Assembly: GCA_003971905.1 (NCBI GenBank)
Contig: RSEE01000002.1
Span: 558,001-622,000, forward strand
Source of the DNA: Moniliella sp. 'wahieum'
Lineage: Eukaryota; Basidiomycota; Moniliellomycetes; Moniliellales; Moniliellaceae
Reading direction: 5' to 3'
Length of the DNA stretch: 64,000 nt
The translations under genes were made by a program, and so were the position numbers. Shown piece after piece: positions 54,662-64,000 of this stretch. The notes below the pieces were generated by a model. It was not told the DNA's origin, did no database searches, and saw only the letters and a program-made list of their open reading frames with translations. Position 1 is the stretch's first letter. Each line of letters begins with the position of its first letter.

Positions 54662-56634
54662 GGGGTGATGGATCTAGATTGATCTATTCACAGAGAGGAG
54701 CCCGTTAGGGACAGAACATAGAGGAGAGTCGGATACATAGAGAACAGTGCCATGTGTGATGTGTGATCGGCTGCGTGTTGCATGCCTTCGTTCCCGAGTC
54801 GCTACTGGAGTGTATGGTCCCCCTCCACTCCGCCGCTACAGGAGTAATAGCCCCTCCCTCGCACATTTGCACCCTGCCCGCCGTGTGCTCCATTACATAT
54901 TCCCCCGTGGTACTCTTGATTAATGATTCGTACGCATCCGATGTTCACGTTCATGGCTGTGTTCACGGACTGTAAGAGAGGACTGGGGTGGGAGACGACA
55001 CGACCACGCCTTTTCTCGTTCTGTGACGGGAGTTGTGATATTTAGTCTGACCTTGGCGCCTTCGTCTATACTGTACCTTTTTGGCTTCCACTAATATTTG
55101 GCCGCTTCCGAGGCGGAGAAGTGACTGTCGTTAGGGAGAAGGTGCCTGATTCGCCTACTTCTTGTTGGTTGAGCTGTGTGGGTGCCATCTTGTCGTTACT
55201 CCCCCGAAACACCCTTGATTTCTGTACGACTCGGCTGTGTGACCTTATATCTCTACTCGCATTCTCGTACTATTCTTCAAGTCAAGCTATATTGGCCGTC
55301 ACCGTCATATGAACAACCTCATATCGCATCGCGAGAGGTCCAAGGCCTTGGGATTGAGAAGCCGACTTTGGTGCACACCATCACTACTAAAGTATCGATT
55401 ATCGGCTATCGGAATGTGCCTCGTGGAGTGTCCTGAGAAGGCTGGACTTTGATTGGACACTTTTAGGGGAGAGGCTAGTACGTGGCCCACAACGGTGGTA
55501 TTTGTCCCTCGCCAAACAGTTGCACTGGTAACGCGGTAACGAGAGAGGAGGGAACTGCTCGCGGAGTTGCAGAGTTCAATCTGAATTTACCTTTGTAAGT
55601 ATATATGTCAGTGAGCTCAAAGTTAGCGATAGAGATGGCAGATAATCACGATAAGCATATGTACCTCACTGAACGCAGCCGTGCTCAAAGTGTTTTTGTG
55701 TTCGTTGCACTTCTTGACTTGAGTTCAAGTTTTGGAGGATAGTTCAAAGTTCGTACCAGCACTCTCTCCATGTTCATTTACCTCTTCAACGTACTGGTTT
55801 ACACTTCCAACCTCACAAGCGCTGTGGATAGGGACCCTGGGGATCCACACGAAAGTGGGTAGGATGATATATACCCCTTATTCGTTTCAACATAGGAGAG
55901 GCCGTGGAGGGAACTTGACGTGCCTTAGTACTTGTGGGAGTGTAAGTGGACAGTTACATCCTCCTAGGAGAAAGAGGGATTGATCAACAACGCTTGTTAA
56001 CCGAATCGCTCACTTTCCACGAGTCTCCGCTTCACGGCGCGGATTCAGTAGCAGAACCTCTCAAACAGAGAGGAAGGCGCACAGCATTTCCGATTACACC
56101 GTATATGTCTCCCCTTCAAACGGAATGGAACGTAGCAGAGGGGAGAGTATCTATGACGGTGCTGCACACAAAAGGAGATTCACACACCTCTTATTGTCTT
56201 ATCACAACTTTCCTGTTTATCGTCCAATTTCTGTTTATCGTCCAATTGCTATATTTGCTCGGCTTCAACTACTATGCGTTCATCGCACAATCTCTCTTCT
56301 CAGATCTCAACGTCCATCTCGCTTATCTTCCCCGACCTTATTTTCGCTCTATTCACTCTTTCGCCTCAGTCCTCCGGCTTCAAGCTTCATCTCTATACTG
56401 CATCCATATCATTGACAGAGCGTAAGGCTGCTGGGACAGGGAAACGCTACGCCTAAACCGAACCGTTCATCTTGCGTGAGTTATTTGGTAGCGCCACCAG
56501 TGTTAAGGAACCGGGGGATTACCAGGACATCAGGAACCCCTGGTGCTCGCTATTCGGTGCCGTACCCTATAGGTAGCGCGTGTGGACACGGATGAACGTG
56601 GTAGACATCTGAGCAAGGAACCATTTCCGTTGAG

Positions 56635-57463
56635 AGTCAGTAGAGCCGCATCTTGCCCGCTGTCTTGGTGCCGTAGTATTCTCGCGTAGTCAAACCAGGG
56701 GGGAAAACGGCTCTTGAGTGCGTCCCTGGTACTTGGCGTTCTTGTCGCATTCTGCTTGTTCCAGCAGCTGAAGGAGCTCCTTCTCCCGGCGTTCCAGGGG
56801 GTCGCGGTGCTCTCATGCACCACCCTCCGGTACGCACTCTGCATCTCCTGCGATCTCATGTCGCGCAACGCATGGTTCACCTCCATTCCTGATCCTCCGA
56901 TTGATCCAGGCTCCATCGCGTGGTAGTTAGTACGCATTGCCTTCCTCCCGCACCTCATCCCATCATCGTTCTCCACAGTGAGCTCGTTGTGGATGTGTGT
57001 GTCGGGATTGACCGCACGAGCAGGAGAATGGGCTCCCGTACTGCCTCATTCTATGCACCAAACTTGGACTGGGTGCAGGTGCAGGCCATGATGCACTTAA
57101 GCGAGGGCATGACGCCACACTTGCACATACTGTGCACATGGCGCAGCACAGCGTGCGGAGTTGGAGACCAATCTGAACCCGCATGTCAGAGAGTCGGAGG
57201 CACGGGCGGATGGAATGGAGGAGAGCCACAATTGTGGCTCAGCGAGTTGCTACGCTCGACCACACGTTGCGACTATCGGCATCGTCAGGCTTCTGAAGCA
57301 GTTCTTGTCGGCTCTTCTCCCACATCTTCCTATACTCTGAATAACAGTGCCTGTTTGTCGATCTCGAATATGTTGCCCGCAAGACGCCAACCATTCCTAT
57401 TATACGACTCGCTCTCTGGAGCAGACCCTTAACCTGCCGATATATACTAGACTCTGATGCCAC
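56635..57463 (-). pseudogene. Possible coiled-coil gene relic or heavily frameshifted gene
   Basis: Minus-strand segments look coding in alternating frames: YRKMWEKSRQELLQKPDDAD at about 57350-57290, MEVNHALRDMRSQEMQSAYR at about 56890-56830 and then PLERREKELLQLLEQAECDK at about 56805-56745 in a neighbouring frame. The composition is that of a coiled coil. Between about 57240 and 56980 I see no convincing coding sequence. It could be a decayed gene, a retroelement gag relic or a real gene with errors and introns. Confidence 0.25.
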
Positions 57464-58715
57464 ACACCCTTCCTATCGGGCGAACTATATACTTTCTCTC
57501 CGCAGCCTCCACTTATGTTCAATGACCTTTCTCCATCACTCTTTTTCCTCTTGGTCAATAGAGGGGTTACTCGTTACATATTTAGTAGCCATTTTGATAC
57601 GACGCCGTGACTTTATGGACAACTTTTGATGTTCGCCCCCCAAAGACACATCTCTCCTCGCCCACTCACAAAATCCGTGGCTTGACTTCAGGCACAACAA
57701 CTTCTTGGATCCAAAGTCTCTACTATGAGGCTTGGAGTTGCTCCTGCTGGTGGTGACCCATCCTGATTGTCAAAAAGGAGCACCAGGCGGAACTCCCAGA
57801 CACAGAGCAGTAGCCAAGAGACTGGGGCTTGCCATCCATCCTCAACCCAGGCCTCTCTCTGCATTGCCAAGCACGAAATGCGCTCTGAAGCTGTACAGCC
57901 CTTCAGCCACCTCATCCTCTGGGTGTGACATGTGACACACCAGCAATGATTTACTTTCCTGATACTGACTCCGCAACGGCGTAGGACGACACCACACTGA
58001 TTTTGAATATGAGGACGGAATATGTTGTATGCTAGGACTGTGGATAGTAGCGTGTGTGGACGAGGAACGGTAGACATGGAACGGTGGACGAGGGAGGAAA
58101 GATGGCTATCAGCGGGATGACAGGAAGTGGGACGACTCAAGCCCAAACAGATCGGATCATGACTGAGTGGTCTCCTCAGTCGTTATATACGAGGAAGTAG
58201 TGAGTAGTAGTGAGCAGTGGTCAGTGGAGCAAAGCGCGAGGGTGGTTAGCTGTGGTCGCGACACCGGAGGAAGAAAAGGACAAGGGGAGGCCGCGCGTGT
58301 GAGCAGGCTGCCCGCAGTACGCCTCAGCCGCTGTGCCGGTCCGAGCAATCTCGACTAGTACTGTCCCAGATCCGTGGACGGCGCGACGGCAACGGATCCT
58401 CGCGGGATATGCCGTGTTTTAAATTATAAAAAAATTCCTGCCGGCCCAGATCCTACACTCGCTCCTACGAGTTGCGGCAGCGGTGTTTCTCGGCCACAGC
58501 TGCCGGCGCCTCCGGGAGCACATCATGTCACACATACGAACTGCGCCAAAAGGATTGCGCCTGACATGTGACAAGCTATCGGGGTCCGCTATACGTTTCC
58601 CCGCATACTAAACGAATTGGTTGGACCAATCATAGTCTCATTATTTGATGTTGGGTGGGGCGAAGAAGCACAGTCGTGAGGCAGATAATACGAATAAGAA
58701 CGCATTACAGCACAC

Positions 58716-59094
58716 TTAGTTGTAGCCGTACTGGTTGAAAGCCTCCTGCTCGGCGTGGCGCTTGGCGCGCTCACGGTCAATGAAGTCAAGACCCTTGGTC
58801 TCCACCAGACGGTCCACTCCGGCGCCGATAAAGCCAGCGAGGATCTCCTTTGCCTTGGCGTGGTCGTCGGGCTCGCCGTTGCGAGCCTTGTGCTCCTCGT
58901 AGGCTGTGCGTGTCACTGTTAGGTTTTCCATGGGATGTAATGAAAAAAATGAAAGAGAATGACTGAGGCGTACCCTTAGTAGCCTCGTAGGCCACACCGC
59001 CGCCGAGCAGCTCGTGGGAAAGCTTGGCCCTGTGCTCGTCCGAGCCGTCGTAGGCGTTGATCTGGTTGTAGCTGTCCTCGCCGAAGAAGCCCAT
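58716..59094 (-). CDS. CipC-like protein (DUF3759)
   Basis: A small cytosolic protein of the family found as CipC, the concanamycin-induced protein of Aspergillus nidulans; its biochemical role is unknown and it is often stress-induced. Exon 1 (59094-58974) encodes MGFFGEDSYNQINAYDGSDE and KLSHELLGGGVAYEATK. A 70-bp intron (58904-58973, GTACGC...CACAG) follows in phase 1. Exon 2 (58903-58716) encodes AYEEHKARNGEPDDHAKAKE, ILAGFIGAGVDRLVETKG and ends in a charged helix (DRERAKRHAEQEAFNQ). Total length is 102 residues, typical for the family. The gene has no indel and stands alone in a gene-poor region, which suits an accessory stress gene. Confidence 0.85.
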
Positions 59095-60613
59095 TGTTGT
59101 GAAGAGTTGGTGGAGAGGTGAAGGGAAAGGGAGGACCGGTGGGTGGAGTGTAGGTGGGACGGAAAATAGGATGCGAGGTACAACAGAGCCCTTTTGTACC
59201 TCTGGCCATCCACGGGAAACAAGCCGGTGGGGGAGGGACGGGCGAGGGGGGCGCAATGGGACGCGCACGGACCCTCCACGGATCCAGCATATTGCCTGTG
59301 GGGAGGGTGGTCGACATGCCAGGTTCCAGCCCTATCGACTGTCTGCCCATCTGGGTGGAGCAAGGCACCAGTGAGACCCACAATCCCTGTGCATAGGTGT
59401 TGCAGGACTGTACACATGTAGGGTCGTGTATTAGTTGCCTGCGGTTTCCTGCGGCTGTGATCCGCAGCGACCACACCCGGCACGCCGCGCAGCAACGTGG
59501 CACGTGTCACAGAAGGCTCTGCCTTAATTTTCCTCTCGCAGGCGCCACCGCAAAGGCCTTCCATGGCGTTCGTTCCTTAATTCTTCCGGTGTCCAGCGCC
59601 TCCCAACACCCATCCATCGATCACGCGCAGGGGGGTGTCGCGCTTCAAGCTTCAGGCACATATGCAATCGTCATTAACATTGGTTCCATACGTTTCAGGC
59701 TCTCACCAAGCGTGCCTTCTCCGCTCTCACACGCGCACATCAGCCCACACACACCCGCGCAACAACCAACACATCAGTGCATCAGAAGGGTATGATCCCT
59801 GTTTCATGAAGCTTGTAAAACCCTCTGCCCAGTCCACCGTTTTCCACTTTGGTTCACCACCCCTTTGAGACGCAACCGTGTGTGGCACAATGCACGTGGC
59901 TTACACTGGCCGACGGAAAGGGGCATCCTATACCCGTTACAACCCACAGCGCACTGGGACTGTATCGAGTCTCCGCGCATTTTAATATGCACGAAGAGAG
60001 ACGTGTGGGAGCGCGCCCCCCACCGTGTTACTGAGTGTTACTCTAGTTACCTAGTTACCGGTTACCATTGACTAGTGACTATTGGCTTGAATTATAAGGT
60101 GTAACCGGTGGCTGGTGGCCGGTGGCCACAGAGGGAGATGCCGGGGACGCTGGTGGCGGCCACCACTTTCCATCCCGAACCCACCCTGAGATGCCTCTCC
60201 GGATGTGGCTCCGTGGGGAAAAGGCGCGGAGTGTGGCGCCGAAGCTTCCAGTGGGGAGTTTGGAGTGTTGGACGCGTTGCTCTACAATCTTTCAATTTGT
60301 GTATTGCACCGGTCAAGGCTCAGGGTGTTGAAGCCGACCGACGTTGCAGAAGACACAGCTGGTCACCACAGAGATCTTGCTATAATAATGGCTAGTTGAT
60401 TGAGCCACCGGCTGGCTCGTGCTTTGGCCAACGTCCCTCCAGTTCCTCCTCAGGCCTAGGAGCTCCGTTGTTTTCTCTCTGCTCCTCTTTTCCTTGTTCC
60501 ACAATTTAGCCCCTGGTGACGATTCGCTGCTTGATGTTCCACTGTAGGCGATTGCTGTTTGGCTTGGAGACTACCACGAACCACCGGTGCGATTGCATCA
60601 CCCTCAAGGGCCA

Positions 60614-60632
60614 TCAGGCCTCAGGCCTCAGG
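60614..60632. repeat. AGGCCT+C heptamer array
   Basis: TCAGGCC repeated; same unit as at 53772. Confidence 0.75.
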
Positions 60633-60689
60633 ACTTCAGGTCTCATCATCGTTCTACTGAGGATACACTGTGGTACCGACGAACAATTC

Positions 60690-60739
60690 TTTCCGGTGGG
60701 CAAAATGCTTTCCGGTGGGCAATGCTTTCCGGTGGGGGC
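60690..60739 (+). repeat. CTTTCCGGTGGGCA, three direct copies
   Basis: TTTCCGGTGGGCA occurs three times with spacers of 4-8 bases containing AATG. Unit length is about 17-21 bp, unlike the heptamers. Confidence 0.75.
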
Positions 60740-63410
60740 AATGAAGTGTAGCGCGGGCGGGTTGGGTGGATGCTCGCAACAAGAATACAATTCTAAGGGG
60801 GTCCCCTGCAAATTGAAGGGGCGTCAATGAGAAGTTGTAATACTGTGCTTGCGACGTGTGAGATGCATTGTTTTGTTGGTTGCATCATGATGTGCATCAT
60901 CGACATCATCTACACCATGCATCTCATCGGCAGATGATATCATCTTCATGTATCAACCGGCGGATGGACTGGACAATTAAAAGGGGTATCGATAGCACGA
61001 ACTATCATGTACCACTCACACCTTAAGATGCGTGTCGTAAGGCGAGAGCCAACAGAGGATATTGATGTCTGCGACCCTGGGATAGTCGATATTTTAGAGG
61101 CGCTTTCCCAAGGAGGAGAGGACGGACCACACTCTCACGGCTGATCGATCCTATTGAGACTTTTATCGGGGGGGGGTACGACGACGTGGCAAGGTGTAGT
61201 GTGAATTCACCGAGACTAAGGCAAAAGACAAAAGCGTGTCCGGAGTCCGTCCTGGAGAATTGCCTGGGAAGGCCGCGGTGCAGGTCTCGGTATGTAGGTT
61301 TGAGCAAGCCCGCGGCCATTGGACCAACTCAATCATTGTAAGATCGCAACCTGATCCATACACGGTGGTGAGAAGCATATGGAGAGACGCATATATACTT
61401 TTCGCGCTGGACTACGGCGGCAACGGCTGTGATCGAGAGGAAACTGGACATGAACGGTAATATATGTATATAGGAGGGTCCGCAGGGAGGGCAAGCGAGC
61501 TGATCGGAACCGTGTTTCTTCTAGACTGATGGAGTTTGCCTAGAAGAAAGATGAAGGGGAAAGAGAGATGACACGGAGTCAGAAAGGTGGGCGGCTTCAA
61601 TGGGCCATCACAATTATATCTAAGAACAGCAAGTTTTATATAGAAGAGAAAGGGAACAAAGGGAAGGCCCACAGGTCTACCACAAAAAGGGGAAACGAGT
61701 CAAAGGGAAAACGTGAGGACCAAGCGCGAGAGGCACGAGGTGAGAGACGAGGCGAGAGAGCGAATCAACCTTGTGTAGTGTTTTGTATTTTAGACGAGTA
61801 TGAGCGGAGAAGAGACGATTTGTTATGAGTTTGTAGATGGGTCGAGAATCCGAGTCTCACGAGAGCGAAAGACACAGAAACCTTGAGTGGCAATAGGGAG
61901 AGAAGCCGAGAAGCGAGCGCGACGATGAGGAAGTGGAGGTAGCGCGATTTAATCGTCGCCCCGTGGTAGTATGGATACCCGCCGTCGAGAGAAATCGATT
62001 AGAATACCGAAAGTGATGGTCACTGTAAGTTCGACTGGGATACTATATGGTAGTGTTGAGAGCTGTGTTATGGGGAGAGGGACGTACTGGCACATCCGAA
62101 CGGAGCTAGAGACGCGGTGGGGGGCCTCCCAATCTTGAGATGTCGGATCGCATGGCAATGTTGTGTGTGTGCCGGAATGGGCAGGATAGTAGCACGCCTA
62201 TCGTGGTCCGTGGTCCTGAAGGGTTGTGGCCTGACGGTTGACGCAGGCAAAGGTAGGGTAGGACAGGTCCTATCACACTAATACAACCCGTCTCTTGTAG
62301 AATCACCGCAGGATCCGGACAGAGGGAACTAAAAGGAAGGTGGATATCGACGGCACGTGATGCCCGCGGTCGAAGGGATACTGGAAGACCGAGATGTGGG
62401 GTCACTGGAAGCAGGTCCGTAGGACTGCTGTGGTGAACTAGGAGGAAGGCAGGAGTTGCCTGCAGTGGTGGGTCAAGTATGGAATTGCAAAGGATGACAG
62501 GTATTACATATGATGAAGGATGAAAGGAAGAGACAAAATGTAGACGAGGAAGAAGACGAAATGACCCGTTAGAGAGAAAAAACATGGATCAAAGGTCATA
62601 TATCCGACGTACCGGCAGGTTCTATAAGGAATAGACAACACAACGAAGAAAGTGGAAAGGAATGGAGATCAGTGGGCCTCAGAAAGGCAGTAAGGAAAAC
62701 GTCCCCACTCAGCCAGAAACGGGAACACAGCCAAAACCAGAAAGTCCCAAAGTATATATGTAAAGGCCAGGTTCTCCACCCTCAGCGTGCCTCAGCCAGA
62801 AACGGAAAAGGTAGCGGGAGAGGGGGAAAATCTCACATCTCATAACGAGAACGAGGCGCACACAGATCAGGAAACTGATGTCCAGATCCTGAGGCTCAAC
62901 TTGGAGCTCACTTGCGTCCAAGACCAACGACCAAATAATGATTGATGTATTAGGGTGAAGTCACAGGGGGATTCAGAAGCTCACGCACGGACCACCTCAG
63001 CCGCAACAAAAAATGACTTGCCGCTGGATCCTAGTATAGTAGTTCATAAATCGATGGGAACATGCTCCGTTTGGACACAACAAGGAGCACACGGGTTGCT
63101 CAAGGTTCAGGCAAGCCAACCTAGCCTTGACGTAGGCCTAACCTAGGCAAGGGAGACAGGGGGAGAGGATTGGCTCGGCTGGGCCCGGCCACCCCGCCGT
63201 CGCCCGTAAGAGGAACCACAGCCTCGGGAGAGGGTTATACTGTCGATAAAGTCTTTTTCCCAAACGCCATCCGAGTCTCAAAACCCACATCTCTCGTCCA
63301 TTACTTACATCCGGTGCACTCATCTATTGAACCCCAGATCTTCGTGGACTTCCGGTGCACTGGAAGGATGGTTTGGGCCCTCCTGTCGACGGGTGTGTGG
63401 AGGTCGTCGG

Positions 63411-63425
63411 TGACATGTGACATGT
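63411..63425. repeat. ACATGT+G heptamer, two copies
   Basis: TGACATG twice followed by T. Here the spacer is G, whereas the other ACATGT arrays use C. Confidence 0.65.
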
Positions 63426-63501
63426 TGGCGGACTACCAACAAAACAGGTATCCGCAAAAGTCCCCATATCATCCCAAGCTGTCTTGAACGTCCTGAGCGA
63501 A

Positions 63502-63519
63502 TTGAACGTTGAACGTAAG
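63502..63519. repeat. AACGTT+G heptamer
   Basis: TTGAACG twice followed by TAAG. Confidence 0.7.
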
Positions 63520-63698
63520 AGGCCCTGCAACTTTCATGGGGAGCGATGCGTAACTTGGTTGGCGTAATTGACACGCTGGATGGGGAGGGAAATGGAGGGG
63601 TGCAACCCAATCAACGTAATCAACACATTGAAGGAGGATCGGGGGGTGCTTTTCACACTGCCCGCTTCTTGTTGTCACGTATCACGTCACACGACACG

Positions 63699-63717
63699 CA
63701 TCATGCATCATGCATGT
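63699..63717. repeat. ATGCAT+C heptamer
   Basis: GCATCAT twice followed by GCATG; same unit as at 52373. Confidence 0.8.
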
Positions 63718-64000
63718 CATGCGTCACGGTGTTCTTTCAAATTTCAGTTGACTCTTCCCCCCGCTCTTTCCCCCTCTCTTCCCCTCTTTTTTCCTTCTTT
63801 CTTGCAGCGCATCTTGGAAACAGAAGCCCAGAAGCAACTGTCGGGGAATTGCAAGAACGAGACGATAGGGCCTGATCTGATGCCTGCATATAGGGAGCGG
63901 CCAACACATGAAGGCGAAGCAGCTGGCTCCAAAAGGCAATACAAATCGAGTTTGAAATTGAAAAGGGGGCGGCCCAATGCGCCAACGCGGGGAATTATAG

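Larger units (their letters stand above)
51128..58715. other. Gene-poor region dense in palindromic heptamers
   Basis: No gene is recognised in 7.6 kb apart from a weak coiled-coil relic at 56640-57463. The left half (51.2-54.4 kb) is packed with heptamer arrays of at least seven families; the right half has few. GA microsatellite at 54637-54661 and a duplicated ATATAGACAGAG at 53229-53255 also occur. The left end includes the promoter of the second OPT gene. Confidence 0.55.
59095..64000. other. Gene-free right end of the window
   Basis: No recognisable gene in 4.9 kb. The left part contains the CipC promoter. Heptamers occur at 60614-60632, 63411-63425, 63502-63519 and 63699-63717. From about 61500 to 62900 the plus strand is strikingly purine-rich. 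The longest open frame (62106-62585, minus, 159 codons) is a Pro/Ser/Leu-rich consequence of that bias and I do not call it. Confidence 0.55.

Noticed and set aside
1-64000. tRNA and rRNA genes
   Set aside because: I looked for GGTTCRANNCC-type B boxes and conserved rRNA segments on both strands by eye and found no candidate that folds convincingly; a tRNAscan or covariance-model run would settle it.

Overview
This window is nuclear DNA of a fungus, most likely a basidiomycete. Every recognisable gene is eukaryotic: splicing factor 3a subunit 2, DNA topoisomerase II, an IQGAP of the Rng2/Iqg1 type, phosphomevalonate kinase, vacuolar-type serine carboxypeptidase, two oligopeptide transporters, an EOS1-like ER protein and a Zn2Cys6 regulator. 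Introns are few and short (about 50-210 bp). They usually open with GTACGT and often carry a CTAAC or CTGAC branch site near a CAG or AAG acceptor. Low intron density, GC-rich coding sequence and a marked GTACGT preference point to a basidiomycete, perhaps Ustilaginomycotina; the placement is an inference.

Layout. 1.2-7.1 kb: three minus-strand genes (F-box protein, voltage-sensor membrane protein, small unknown protein). 8.8-24.6 kb: five plus-strand genes in a row (DH-domain RhoGEF, M20 carboxypeptidase S-like enzyme, IQGAP, serine carboxypeptidase, phosphomevalonate kinase). 24.6-29.1 kb: no recognisable gene, but hairpins, diverged tandem duplications and an LTR-like stretch. 29.1-31.8 kb: first OPT transporter (+). 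32.4-32.8 kb: a small intact three-exon gene (-). 36.0-47.1 kb: EOS1-like, topoisomerase II, Zn2Cys6 protein and SF3A2, all plus. 48.5-51.1 kb: second OPT transporter (-). 51.1-64 kb: gene-poor, with only a CipC-like (DUF3759) gene at 58.7-59.1 kb.

Two properties dominate. First, most long genes are broken into alternating frames by single-base indels, usually one base missing from a homopolymer (for example C9 at 13337-13345), while the conserved motifs on both sides stay intact. That looks like uncorrected long-read error rather than pseudogenes, so the gene extents given here span several frames. Second, the intergenic DNA carries many short tandem arrays of heptanucleotides that all obey one rule: a 6-bp palindrome of the form A-NNNN-T plus one spacer base. 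AAGCTT+G, ATCGAT+G/A, AACGTT+G/C, AGTACT+C, ATGCAT+C, AGGCCT+T/C, ACTAGT+T and ACATGT+C all occur. I know of no described system with this rule; it is the most unusual signal in the window and is densest at 51.2-54.1 kb.

Functionally the genes do not form one pathway. A secretory and peptide-use theme recurs (carboxypeptidase S-like, serine carboxypeptidase, two peptide transporters), as does a cytokinesis and Rho theme (IQGAP, RhoGEF), but in a fungal genome such neighbours may simply be coincidental.
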